DNA of 37,101 nucleotides from Candidatus Gastranaerophilales bacterium. GTDB lineage: Bacteria; Cyanobacteriota; Vampirovibrionia; Gastranaerophilales; Gastranaerophilaceae. Position 1 is the first letter of the stretch. Each line of letters begins with the position of its first letter. Shown piece after piece: positions 1 through 7,292 of the stretch. Both the position numbers and the translations under genes were made by a program. The DNA lies in NCBI GenBank assembly GCA_944323145.1, contig CALURJ010000020.1:1-37101 (forward strand). Direction: 5' to 3'. The notes below the pieces were generated by a model that made no database searches, was not told the origin of the DNA, and worked only from the letters and a program-made list of their open reading frames with translations.

Positions 1-1
1 A

Positions 2-1306
2 AGCATGGTCAGCAAAAATAAAAAACAAAAAACATCTGATGATTACAAATTCGCTTATATAAATTTGAACTGGTGGGAAAATTTTAACGATGATATTCTT
101 AACAATTATATACAAAAGGCTGTTTTAAATAATTATGACTTAAAAATGGCAACTCTTAATGTTGAAGAATATTATCAAAATGTAAAAGCCCAATTTGCAA
201 ATGAACTTCCTTCAGCAGTCGGAGGTTTCGGGCCGGCATGGTATAAAGCTCCAGGAAGCACAAGTACTGATGCGGCATTTGGTGTTCCTATCATTGTTCA
301 ATATGAAGCAGATATCTTTTTGAAAAACCATAATAAAACACAGGCCGTAAAAAAACTTTACGAAGGTTCAAAACTTGATGAACGCGCAGCTTATATTTCA
401 ATTGCCTCAGCCGTAGGCTCAACATATTTTAACATAATTAATCTCGACAAAATGGTTGAATTGCAGGAAGAAATCGTTAAAATCAGACAGGAAATTTATG
501 ATTTAATGGTAGCAAGCAATAAAGAAGGCTTAACATCTACTGCTGATACCGTCAGAGCGAATAAATCACTGGTTCAAGGCCAAACCGATTTAATTGAGTT
601 GAAGAAAAACAGAGAGCAAATGTTACATCAATTGAGCGTACTTATAGGAGAAAGCCCTGAAAATGCTAATGCTCTTGAAAGAAATTCGCTTGACAATATC
701 AATTACAAAATCGCCGTGCCCTCACAAATTCCTTCCGAAATCATTACTAACAGACCTGATTATCTGAAGGCTGAATTAATGGTTGAAAAAGCGGGAATTG
801 ATGTTAAAGTTGCAAAAAAAGAATTTCTTCCGTCAATCAATATATTAGGCGGAGCAGTCTTTAACGCAGGCGACTTGGGAAGCTTATTTACCACAAAAAA
901 TATGCTTCTGGGGCTTGCAGGCGGAATTATGACACCGTTATTCCAGGGCGGATCGTTAATCGCAAATTTAAGATTGAAAAAAGCTACTTATGAAAGAATT
1001 TTGCAGAACTACTATAAAACAAACCTGACAGCAATTCAGGAAGTTAACGATGCGCTTGTCGCCGCAAAACTCGACAAAGATAAGATGCTTCAAACAGAAC
1101 ATCAATATAATTTGGAAAAAACCGATTATGCATACAACGAACATAAATTTAATCAGGGAACAATTTCCAAACTTGACTTAATTCAATATCAGGAAAACCT
1201 TCTGACTATTGAAAAACTTGTTGCCCAGCAGAAAGTTGAATGCATGACAGATGCAATCAGCTTATACAAAGCAACAGGCAGCAAACCTTATGACTATGTA
1301 AATTAA
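2..1306 (+). CDS. TolC/NodT-like outer membrane efflux factor, 5' partial
   Basis: Outer membrane factor of a tripartite RND or ABC-type exporter, forming the trimeric beta-barrel and periplasmic tunnel. The visible part has the family pattern: a W-x-x-F-N-D-D-I-L start near residue 24, long amphipathic helices, a repeat of the helical hairpin in the second half, and a short conserved stretch TPLFQGGSL about three quarters along. The reading frame is open to the left edge and the first Met is only 4 bases in. The signal peptide or lipobox Cys expected of the NodT family is absent, so the gene almost certainly begins upstream of the window. About 433 residues are visible. The partner membrane-fusion and pump genes would be expected just upstream. 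A strong terminator follows. The family call is firm; the substrate cannot be inferred. Confidence 0.85.
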   Translation, partial: SMVSKNKKQKTSDDYKFAYINLNWWENFNDDILNNYIQKAVLNNYDLKMATLNVEEYYQNVKAQFANELPSAVGGFGPAWYKAPGSTSTDAAFGVPIIVQYEADIFLKNHNKTQAVKKLYEGSKLDERAAYISIASAVGSTYFNIINLDKMVELQEEIVKIRQEIYDLMVASNKEGLTSTADTVRANKSLVQGQTDLIELKKNREQMLHQLSVLIGESPENANALERNSLDNINYKIAVPSQIPSEIITNRPDYLKAELMVEKAGIDVKVAKKEFLPSINILGGAVFNAGDLGSLFTTKNMLLGLAGGIMTPLFQGGSLIANLRLKKATYERILQNYYKTNLTAIQEVNDALVAAKLDKDKMLQTEHQYNLEKTDYAYNEHKFNQGTISKLDLIQYQENLLTIEKLVAQQKVECMTDAISLYKATGSKPYDYVN

Positions 1307-1372
1307 AAATTATGTAAACTAAAATCACATATAATCATCACCTCTTTACTTTAAACGAAATTTAAAGTAATG

Positions 1373-1406
1373 TGCCGGAAATCCTCACTGTTTCCGGCAT
1401 TTTTTT
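1373..1406 (+). terminator. Rho-independent terminator of the efflux gene
   Basis: A perfect 9-bp stem (TGCCGGAAA / TTTCCGGCA) with a 9-nt loop is followed by seven T residues. It lies 66 bp after the efflux stop codon. Confidence 0.9.
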
Positions 1407-1448
1407 GTGCTACGCACGTTGATACATTAAGTTTTTACAAAAAACTTA

Positions 1449-1524
1449 TCCCTCCCTGATTAAGAAGGGTTGGGTATTGATATTGCTACCCATCCTCTTA
1501 TCCTTCCCTAATAAGGGAAGGAAG
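1449..1524 (+). repeat. Dispersed two-hairpin repeat, copy 1
   Basis: About 76 bp containing two palindromes: an imperfect TCCCTCCCTGATTAAG...GGG arm and a perfect 9-bp stem TCCTTCCCT / AGGGAAGGA at 1501-1522. The spacer contains GGGTATTGAT and CATCCT. A second copy lies in opposite orientation at 6404-6480 with the same order of parts. No coding potential is seen. It fills most of the gap between the convergent efflux and prmC genes. Confidence 0.75.
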
Positions 1525-1535
1525 TAGTTAGTTAT

Positions 1536-1578
1536 TGTAAATAGCCTATCTTCTTATCTTCATACCCTATTATCTTCT
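1536..1578 (+). repeat. Dispersed TGTAAATRGCCTATCTTC repeat, copy R1
   Basis: Degenerate copy of a repeat that also occurs at 7120-7148 (inverted) and 19723-19766. All share GCCTATCTTC followed by CATACC and TATCTTC. This copy carries a small insertion and runs into the last codons of prmC. Confidence 0.6.
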
Positions 1579-2418
1579 GAGGGCCAATCTCCCGCTTATA
1601 ACCCTGTCAATTCCTGCAAGGTCTTTAATTATCTCAATATCTGCAAAGCCGTTTTGTTCCATTAAGGATTTAACATCAGCAGCCTGACCTATACCGAGTT
1701 CAAACAGCAAATATCCACTATCGTTCAAAACTCCTGAGGCTTGTTTGGTGATTTCTTCGTAAAACTCAAGTCCCTTTTCATCTTTTGTAAAAAGAGCTTC
1801 TGGGGGGTCAAATTTCACTTCAATCTGAATTTTTTCTTTTTCACAAGGCGGAATGTAAGGGGGGTTAGAAACAATTATATCAAAACTTTCACCCGGTTTT
1901 ACATTTGAAAAAATATCGGATTTTCTAAAAATAGCTTTATTGAAAAGGTTTAGCCTTGAAGCATTATCAAGTGCCGTATTTAAAGCATCCGTTGAAATAT
2001 CAAGCCCGATAATCTGACAGTCAGTATGTTTTGCAATCATACAGGCAATACACCCGGAACCTGTACCGACATCAAGAGCCATTTTAAAATTATTTTTATT
2101 GATAATATCAACAGCTTTTCTTACAAGAATTTCCGTTTCATCACGCGGAATTAAAACAGAAGGATTTACAATAAATTTTTCTCCCATAAAGTCCGCAAAA
2201 CCTGTTATATGCTGTATCGGCTGACGGGTTTTTGCGCGCAAAAGCGCTTTTTCTTTAACTATTTCAAGTTTTTCGGGAGTTAATTTATTACCCATGATAA
2301 TATCTTTTGTGCCGTAGTTTGCAAAATGTTCAAGCAAAAGTTTAACTTCAACATTTGCTTCATTAGGTTCAATACCGTTGTCTGTCAATATTTTCAAAAT
2401 CTCTTGTAAAGTTGTCAT
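1570..2418 (-). CDS. prmC: Peptide chain release factor N5-glutamine methyltransferase PrmC (HemK)
   Basis: SAM-dependent methyltransferase that modifies the GGQ glutamine of release factors 1 and 2 to speed peptide release. The protein has the N-terminal helical domain, the SAM-binding loop DVGTGSGCIA near residue 116, and the diagnostic NPPYIPP catalytic motif near residue 184. Its 282 residues match the family length. The start is placed at ATG 2418 because AAGGAG lies 7 nt upstream; an in-frame TTG two codons earlier is not needed. The start codon overlaps the stop of the upstream hypothetical gene (ATGA), so translation is probably coupled. The Shine-Dalgarno region lies at the edge of a palindromic repeat, so the repeat may have brought in the ribosome-binding site. 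The usual neighbour prfA is absent from the window. Confidence 0.95.
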   Translation of the reverse strand: MTTLQEILKILTDNGIEPNEANVEVKLLLEHFANYGTKDIIMGNKLTPEKLEIVKEKALLRAKTRQPIQHITGFADFMGEKFIVNPSVLIPRDETEILVRKAVDIINKNNFKMALDVGTGSGCIACMIAKHTDCQIIGLDISTDALNTALDNASRLNLFNKAIFRKSDIFSNVKPGESFDIIVSNPPYIPPCEKEKIQIEVKFDPPEALFTKDEKGLEFYEEITKQASGVLNDSGYLLFELGIGQAADVKSLMEQNGFADIEIIKDLAGIDRVISGRLALRR

Positions 2419-2954
2419 AAGCAATCTCCTTCCTTCTCCCCAACGGCGGGAGAAGGTGCCTGTAAGGCGGATGAGGGGGAATAATTATTTAATATCCTGT
2501 CTATCTCATCGCGGGCTTCCAGTTTTGATGTCAGTTCTTTTTTCTCTATATTATATTTTTTGCATAAACGGTCGTAATAATAAAGCTGTTTTTTAGTCGG
2601 CGTTTCTTTTGACATTTTAACTTCACGTAAAAATGCGCGTTTTTTCTTTTCAAATTCTTTCTGCGCCTGAATTATAGGCTCCTGTTTTTTCTTGTAATCG
2701 TAGTATTTACGGCATTCTTTTAAATACAACAATGTTTCATCAAGAAATTTGTCATCATCTAAATAGTTTTCTAGAAATTCAAAATGCGGGTTATTAATTT
2801 CAAAATAGTATCTTTCATCATCAAGAAATTTATCTAAAATATCGTCAACGCTCATATCGGGCGATTTTTTGACAAGCGCGCGCAAAAAATTACACAGAGC
2901 AGACTTCTGTGTTTTTGTCATATCCTGATAAATTTGATTTTTTACCTGATACAT
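2415..2954 (-). CDS. Hypothetical charged helical protein with repeat-encoded C terminus
   Basis: A soluble 179-residue protein, rich in Lys, Asp, Glu and Tyr, with no signal peptide or membrane segment. Two blocks look structured: a helical acidic N-terminal half (residues 1-85) and a basic helical segment containing PTKKQLYYYDRLCKKY near residues 120-135. The last 20 or so residues (SPSSALQAPSPAVGEKEG) are low-complexity and are encoded by a palindromic element at 2432-2480, so the ancestral protein probably ended earlier. The gene overlaps prmC by 4 bp (ATGA) and is likely co-transcribed with it. AAAGG lies upstream of the ATG. I do not recognise the family. The PTKKQ segment resembles short helical motifs of nucleic-acid-binding proteins, but that is weak. 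Confidence 0.7.
   Translation of the reverse strand: MYQVKNQIYQDMTKTQKSALCNFLRALVKKSPDMSVDDILDKFLDDERYYFEINNPHFEFLENYLDDDKFLDETLLYLKECRKYYDYKKKQEPIIQAQKEFEKKKRAFLREVKMSKETPTKKQLYYYDRLCKKYNIEKKELTSKLEARDEIDRILNNYSPSSALQAPSPAVGEKEGDCL
2432..2480. repeat. Palindromic repeat inserted in the 3' end of a coding gene
   Basis: A perfect 9-bp stem (CCTTCTCCC / GGGAGAAGG) with a 7-nt loop is followed by TGCCTGTAAGGCGGATGAGGGG. This is the pattern of widely dispersed bacterial hairpin repeats with a CTCATCCGCC-type tail. It is translated in frame as the tail of the 2415-2954 protein. Confidence 0.7.
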
Positions 2955-3101
2955 ACCGCTACCTTTTTTGGAAATAACATATGTCTTCTCATAATTGAAG
3001 ACTAGAGGTTCAGATGTCAGGAGGTCAAGCCATTATCTGTGCTTCGCACAACAATTAACCTATGTAATTAGCTTGCCTTCCTGCCTTCCGTTCCTCTGAT
3101 A

Positions 3102-3266
3102 TCATTTTTTAAATAAATCTTTCACACTGAATTTAGACATATTTTCTTTATGGAATTCGACAAACTTTTTCGCAATCGGATTTGTTTGGCGGGAAACCGG
3201 TTTTTCAGCCTGTTTTTCTTCGACAGTGGTTTTGTTTTCGATTAACGCTAAATCTCTCTTATCCAT
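3102..3266 (-). CDS. Small basic protein, 54 residues
   Basis: A short open frame beginning MDKRDLALIENKTTVEEKQA and ending FSVKDLFKK, with stop TGA at 3102-3104. GAGGT lies about 11 nt upstream of the ATG and suits a Shine-Dalgarno site. The composition (Lys/Glu-rich, no hydrophobic segment, amphipathic helix from about residue 30) looks like a real small soluble protein. No known family is recognised. It lies alone between the hypothetical gene upstream of prmC and the terminator of the GHKL gene. The evidence is the ribosome-binding site and plausible composition only. Confidence 0.5.
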   Translation of the reverse strand: MDKRDLALIENKTTVEEKQAEKPVSRQTNPIAKKFVEFHKENMSKFSVKDLFKK

Positions 3267-3291
3267 AAAATTATTATACCTCTATATTTAT

Positions 3292-3326
3292 AAAAAAGTA
3301 AGCCTTTAAAAAATTGACTTACTTTT
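3292..3326 (-). terminator. Terminator of the GHKL/metalloprotease gene
   Basis: A 9-bp stem (AAAAGTAAG / CTTACTTTT, 3294-3302 with 3318-3326) encloses a 15-nt loop. On the minus strand it runs into a T tract. It sits 30 bp after the stop codon at 3356. Confidence 0.7.
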
Positions 3327-3355
3327 ATATAAAAAGTATATAATTTTACATTTCT

Positions 3356-5533
3356 TTACGATAGGTCGTTCCATAACGTATTAAGAGCTTGAAGCTCGCT
3401 GCGGGATATAGGATCATTCATAATCTGAGCAATTGCATCTCTATTTACATTAGTTAGTTTGTAAGAAAACTCTGAAGATTCATCCCCGCCGGCTTTGTGA
3501 GAAAGCTCATGTAGTGCAGTTTCAAGAGCATCCGTAAAACTTGCTCTGTCAAGGTAGCTTTTTTCTATCCAGAAACCTTTTGATTGACCGTTATCAATTA
3601 TTGCTTCAGCCAATGTATCGGAATACATTCTACGCTCTTTTGCAGATGTTTTATCAAAAAGATAAATTTTTGTATCAAGTTCATCAGCCGTAAAATGTTT
3701 ATCTTTCAAAGATGGTGAGAGCTTTTGAATAGCTTCTTTCAAGATAAGTACTTTCTTCTTTTGAATATCGTTCGGTACAACAACTTCATGCGCTCTTGCA
3801 TCACCAATCAGATCTTTTATTGTAGGCATACCAATCTCGTTAAAGTTGGCTTTACATACTCTGTAACCTTTTAATATTAAATCCTCCACAACATCTTCTG
3901 AGGCGTTGGAATAAGCAACATATTTTTCGGGAAACTTAATATGAAGATTTTTTAATCCATTTAAATTTAAATAAAAGAGAAATTTATCTAAAAACTTATC
4001 CATTGGGCTTGGTGGTGTACATTTATCCCAATAATTTTCAAGAGATGTTAATAATTTTATCTTATCGTTATTGCTCATACTAATATCTACTGTCAGCCAA
4101 TGAGCAATACGTTCAAGATTTGATGAAGTCAAAGATGTTCTGTCCCTGGATGGGTAAATAACATCTTTAGGAAGTTTTTCTTTAATATTTATTGCAATTC
4201 CATCCAAACCATCATAATCGTAACCAAATTCAAAACGCTGTCCTGCAATGTAAATTCCGCCTTTTTCACCTTTTGGCAAAATTTTAAGACTCATTAACCC
4301 GTTTTCAAAATCAGGACATTCAAAATGTTTGTTATTTGAATGGTAAAAACGGTTTATTGTATTTTTTAAGGCCTCAAGCAAATCCATATCATCTGTTTCA
4401 AATTCAATATAGTTGCCGTTATAGCTATCCAACTTATCAAGCGAATAAACCATAACCTTTTTATCTGAAAGATTACCTTCTGCAAGAGAGTATGTAAGTT
4501 TCCAGTTATCTGATGCAATTTTAACATCAGCCGCACCGCCGTCACGCAATAATTTTAATACAGATATTTTCAAACCTTCGCCATAATTACCTGCAGCTTT
4601 TCTATTATTGCGTTTTGTTGACTCACCGATATAAACAGCTTTATCCGGAGTATAAGTCGATTTGCCCTCAATTCTGACTTTATAACGTCCGTTTCCTGCC
4701 GGTTCAAAATGCAGTCTTACGCCATCAAGAGTCTGTCCGTGACCATCATAAAAATTCTGCATTATATCTCTTGCAATTTTATTATTGTCCCATCTGACAG
4801 AATCAGCGTAGCTTTCCGAAATATTTGTCACCTGATTATGTACGGGCTTAAAGTCTACACTTGGCATGTGCGTAATCTTAACTTCATCAGACATAGGAAG
4901 TTCAAAATCAAATCTGCCGTCCGGAGAAATTTCAGGCATATCAAGCCCTTTCATGCCTGCTCTGTTTGTTGTGCCGACATGAGATGGTAAAGGAACCGCA
5001 TCCTCATAAATACGCACGTTTTTGCCTTTTGCAGGAGGAGTTAAAATATCATAACCGGGGTCGCATTTTTCTATTTTAGCTTTCAAATCGTTAAAAATCT
5101 TTGTACGAATTTCGTCCGGTGTAAAACCTTTTTCGAAAATATCATTTAAAGTATTTCTTGCTCTTTGGATTTGGGCATTTAAAGATTTGTTATCAATTGT
5201 TAGATTGTTAAAACTTTTCTCAAGAGTTTCAAGTGACTTTTTAACCGGTTCACTTTCTCCGAGAACTTCGGCAAGTTCTCTTTTGAGACTGCCAATTTCC
5301 CAACCATTACGCCAATGCATAACTGCACCGCCTAATACAGCAGCAGATAATGCCATGGTAATAGCAGCAGATGATGAAACATATTTCTTTGAGGACTTTT
5401 TATCATCTTTTTTACTGCCAATTTGGGCGCCGGTTTCGCTACTTTGTAAATTTTCTTTTTTTAAAGCACTGTCTGCAAGAAAATTTACATTTGTTTTTAC
5501 AAAAATTTTGTTACTAACCGGAGCTACATACAT
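3356..5533 (-). CDS. Membrane-anchored GHKL-type ATPase domain fused to an HExxH metallopeptidase-like domain
   Basis: A 725-residue protein with an unusual domain order. Residues 1-20 hold a short leader with NVNF. A single hydrophobic segment lies at about 54-72, followed by a coiled coil at about 80-135. Residues 250-400 look like a Bergerat-fold (GHKL) ATPase: an N-box-like ARDIMQNFYDG (254-264, candidate Mg ligand N260), YIGESTKRNN (301-310), then a glycine lid AGNYGEGLK (314-322). The usual DxGxG G1 motif is not obvious. Residues 672-679 are TALHELSH, a zincin HExxH motif (H675, E676, H679) followed by AGGD and acidic residues that could supply a third ligand. AAAGGA lies about 10 nt before the ATG. 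The gene stands alone with its own terminator. I know of no characterised protein with this architecture; the domain calls are by motif only. Confidence 0.7.
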   Translation of the reverse strand: MYVAPVSNKIFVKTNVNFLADSALKKENLQSSETGAQIGSKKDDKKSSKKYVSSSAAITMALSAAVLGGAVMHWRNGWEIGSLKRELAEVLGESEPVKKSLETLEKSFNNLTIDNKSLNAQIQRARNTLNDIFEKGFTPDEIRTKIFNDLKAKIEKCDPGYDILTPPAKGKNVRIYEDAVPLPSHVGTTNRAGMKGLDMPEISPDGRFDFELPMSDEVKITHMPSVDFKPVHNQVTNISESYADSVRWDNNKIARDIMQNFYDGHGQTLDGVRLHFEPAGNGRYKVRIEGKSTYTPDKAVYIGESTKRNNRKAAGNYGEGLKISVLKLLRDGGAADVKIASDNWKLTYSLAEGNLSDKKVMVYSLDKLDSYNGNYIEFETDDMDLLEALKNTINRFYHSNNKHFECPDFENGLMSLKILPKGEKGGIYIAGQRFEFGYDYDGLDGIAINIKEKLPKDVIYPSRDRTSLTSSNLERIAHWLTVDISMSNNDKIKLLTSLENYWDKCTPPSPMDKFLDKFLFYLNLNGLKNLHIKFPEKYVAYSNASEDVVEDLILKGYRVCKANFNEIGMPTIKDLIGDARAHEVVVPNDIQKKKVLILKEAIQKLSPSLKDKHFTADELDTKIYLFDKTSAKERRMYSDTLAEAIIDNGQSKGFWIEKSYLDRASFTDALETALHELSHKAGGDESSEFSYKLTNVNRDAIAQIMNDPISRSELQALNTLWNDLS

Positions 5534-5624
5534 TTTTAATTTTCCTTTCTGCTTAGAAATTAAAAAACTAAAATTAATTATATTTGATATTATTTTAACA
5601 TTTATTAAGTTTATATTTAAAATA

Positions 5625-6338
5625 TTAAATCTGTAACTTTGCTATGCGAACATTAAACACACTTTCCACGTCAACACCGTTTAAAATCTCTGTTATCAAA
5701 TCATTAGGATTTAAATTTTTGTCGAACTCAGGCAAAATCCCGAGAACTTTTGTATTTGTATATTCCTCAATCAAACGCGGCATAAGCTTTATGTTTACGT
5801 CATCACAGTCCTGCGGATAGTTGCTCAAAATAACCCCGCGCATATTTATACCGGTTTCCAAGGCATGATTTATTGTAAGAAGTATATTGTTAATATTGGC
5901 AGCCTTGGCAGATACAACCAGAAGCAGCGGCAAATCAAGCATTTTAACCATATCTTCTTCCAGAAAACTTTTGCTCAAAGGGGAAGCCAGACCGAAACTT
6001 CCATCAACAATCAGGCATTCATTTACATCTTGAATTTTTTGAAAATCGCTGAGTATAATATTTTTTTCTATAACCGTATGCTCCGCTGCAGCCGCAAGTA
6101 TCGGAGCCGATTTGTTTTTTAGAAGATAAGAAAAATAAGTTTTTATATAAGGATCGACAAATTTTACAAACGCAAGATCAAGAGATTGAATAAAACCGTT
6201 TTTTTCAACAGCACCGGTCTCCACAGGTTTGTAAACTCCCGTAGAGTACCCGAGCGACTGCATTGTACCGGCAAGCCCCGCCGTTACAAAAATTTTGTCA
6301 GAATACTCATCGGCCCCTGTAACAAATAAGTCTAGCAT
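5625..6338 (-). CDS. BioD-like (dethiobiotin synthetase family) protein with degenerate P-loop
   Basis: A 237-residue protein with the BioD fold pattern: FVTGAD at the P-loop position, GVYKPVETGA matching the conserved YKPVxTG lysine region, and the VVSAKAANINNILLT and RGVILSNYP strands of the family. BioD uses ATP and CO2 to close the ureido ring of dethiobiotin. The Walker A motif is damaged: GTDTxVGKT is replaced by GADEYSDKI, keeping the Lys (K15) but losing the last Gly and the Thr. The EGAGG region is VDGSFG. ATP binding or catalysis may therefore be altered or lost. Start chosen at ATG 6338, since a TTTACA-N17-TACTAT promoter ends 6 nt upstream; a GTG five codons earlier lies inside that promoter. 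No other biotin gene is nearby. Confidence 0.75.
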   Translation of the reverse strand: MLDLFVTGADEYSDKIFVTAGLAGTMQSLGYSTGVYKPVETGAVEKNGFIQSLDLAFVKFVDPYIKTYFSYLLKNKSAPILAAAAEHTVIEKNIILSDFQKIQDVNECLIVDGSFGLASPLSKSFLEEDMVKMLDLPLLLVVSAKAANINNILLTINHALETGINMRGVILSNYPQDCDDVNIKLMPRLIEEYTNTKVLGILPEFDKNLNPNDLITEILNGVDVESVFNVRIAKLQI

Positions 6339-6344
6339 AAGCTT

Positions 6345-6373
6345 ATAGTACACGGGACAATTGCGGTTGTAAA
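6345..6373 (-). promoter_or_regulatory. Promoter of the BioD-like gene (leaderless)
   Basis: On the minus strand, TTTACA (6368-6373) and TACTAT (6345-6350) are separated by 17 bp. The -10 box ends 6 nt before ATG 6338, so the predicted transcription start falls on or next to the start codon. Confidence 0.6.
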
Positions 6374-6403
6374 GAGTTTTTGCATATACATCTAATACCC
6401 ATC

Positions 6404-6480
6404 ACTTCCCTAATAAGGGAAGGATAAAAGGATGAGCATCAATCAATACCCACCACCAACCCTCCCTAATCAGGGAGGGA
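6404..6480 (-). repeat. Dispersed two-hairpin repeat, copy 2
   Basis: Inverted copy of the element at 1449-1524. Palindromes CTTCCCT-AATA-AGGGAAG (6405-6422) and CCCTCCCTAATCAGGGAGGG (6460-6479) are joined by a spacer holding ATCAATACCC and GGATGAGCA. It lies in the gap between the BioD-like promoter and the terminator at 6506. No gene is seen here. Confidence 0.75.
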
Positions 6481-6505
6481 GTAAGGTATGGTATACGTAA
6501 TATAA

Positions 6506-6530
6506 AAAAAGACCGGTTTGCGGTCTTTTT
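6506..6530. terminator. Bidirectional terminator after small gene A
   Basis: A perfect 10-bp stem AAAAAGACCG / CGGTCTTTTT with a GTTTG loop has A and T runs on both sides. It serves the minus-strand gene ending at 6596. Confidence 0.85.
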
Positions 6531-6556
6531 AAAAAATGATTTTTTCTAAAAGTGTG

Positions 6557-7038
6557 TGTGAGTAAATATATATTAATAAGATCTGTAAGACATAATTATG
6601 AGAAGAAAATGTTATCAAGTGTACTGAATTCAGGAGAATTAAATAAAGCTGCTATATTATCTTCTGTTTCAATATCTGTCATAACTTTTGAAACCTGAGT
6701 TACAGAAGCGCCGATTCTTTCATAAACCGTTTTTGAAGGCATACGGTTTTTGCCGAGTCCTGCCATTGCAAAAAGCTGTTCCAAATCAGCAGCATCTTCT
6801 TTCGGCACAATACCTTGAGATGATACAAAATTAACTTTTGCATACGGCTGTTCAAGTAACTTTTCACCTAACTCTTTTGTAGCTGCCTGCTGAGCATTTG
6901 CTTTAACTTCTTCTACCTGCTGTTTTTCACCTTTTGAAGCTCTCAAAGCTTCATAATAAGCTTTCAAAGCTGTCAAATCCTGCTGTTTGTTTCCTGTAAT
7001 TTTTTCTGACATTTCCACTTCTCCATATTTTACTCACA
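6557..7038 (-). repeat. Complementary UTR motif pair flanking small gene A
   Basis: TGTGAGTAAAT at 6557-6567, downstream of the stop codon, and ATTTTACTCACA at 7027-7038, in the 5' leader, form an inverted pair. Ten positions are identical, followed by a one-base gap. In the mRNA the 5' copy sits just before the Shine-Dalgarno site and the 3' copy between stop codon and terminator. The paralogous gene at 7319 has the same arrangement. Confidence 0.6.
6596..7012 (-). CDS. Small acidic protein A, paralogue of the 7319-7735 protein
   Basis: A 138-residue soluble protein of no family I recognise. The N-terminal half is Lys/Glu/Gln/Ala-rich and probably helical or disordered. The C-terminal 65 residues form the conserved domain: DLEQLFAMAGLGKNR, a Tyr-containing helix, then ALFNSPEFSTLDNIF at the end. 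The neighbour at 7319-7735 has the matching pattern DLDQLAQLIGI...ALFKSSEFGTLNTLF. The start is ATG 7012 with GGAGAA upstream; a GTG two codons earlier is less well placed. Its leader and 3' UTR share complementary motifs with its paralogue. No signal peptide or membrane segment is visible. Confidence 0.75.
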   Translation of the reverse strand: MSEKITGNKQQDLTALKAYYEALRASKGEKQQVEEVKANAQQAATKELGEKLLEQPYAKVNFVSSQGIVPKEDAADLEQLFAMAGLGKNRMPSKTVYERIGASVTQVSKVMTDIETEDNIAALFNSPEFSTLDNIFFS

Positions 7039-7119
7039 TTATATTTATCGGCAGGCAAAAGACAAAACTTTAAAATTTTTACCCGATTATTAAGAAATAT
7101 TTACAAAAAAGGAGACAGA

Positions 7120-7148
7120 AAGATAAAAAGGTATGAAGATAGGCCATT
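7120..7148 (-). repeat. Dispersed TGTAAATRGCCTATCTTC repeat, copy R2
   Basis: These 29 bp are the exact reverse complement of 19727-19755, inside the pseudopilin leader. A more diverged copy is at 1536-1578. It lies in the gap between small genes A and B. Confidence 0.8.
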
Positions 7149-7193
7149 AAAGCTGATGGAGGTCAAGAGGACAGTCTGCTGCAGTTATTCGTC

Positions 7194-7221
7194 ATTGCGG
7201 ACAGCAAAGCTAATCCGCAAT
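7194..7221. repeat. REP-like palindrome ATTGCGGA / TCCGCAAT
   Basis: A perfect 8-bp stem with a 12-nt loop, set in CGTCATTGCGGAC...GCAATCGCAAGAT. This resembles the CGTCATTGCGAGC-type dispersed repeats found in many bacteria. It lies in the non-coding gap 7039-7318, which otherwise holds repeat R2 and a terminator. Confidence 0.55.
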
Positions 7222-7259
7222 CGCAAGATAGCTGCAATATGCAAGATGACTAAACAAAA

Positions 7260-7285
7260 TGACCGGCTAAAAACTTAACCGGTCA
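7260..7285 (-). terminator. Probable terminator of small gene B
   Basis: A 7-bp stem TGACCGG / CCGGTCA with a 12-nt loop is followed on the minus strand by a short T-rich stretch. Its stem sequence GACCGG resembles the terminator after gene A, consistent with duplication of the whole unit. Confidence 0.55.
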
Positions 7286-7292
7286 CCAAACC

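Noticed and set aside
4709-4990. Plus-strand open frames within the GHKL gene and similar frames in lepA, aroC and ctpA
   Set aside because: They are antisense to well-supported genes, have unlikely composition and lack start signals.
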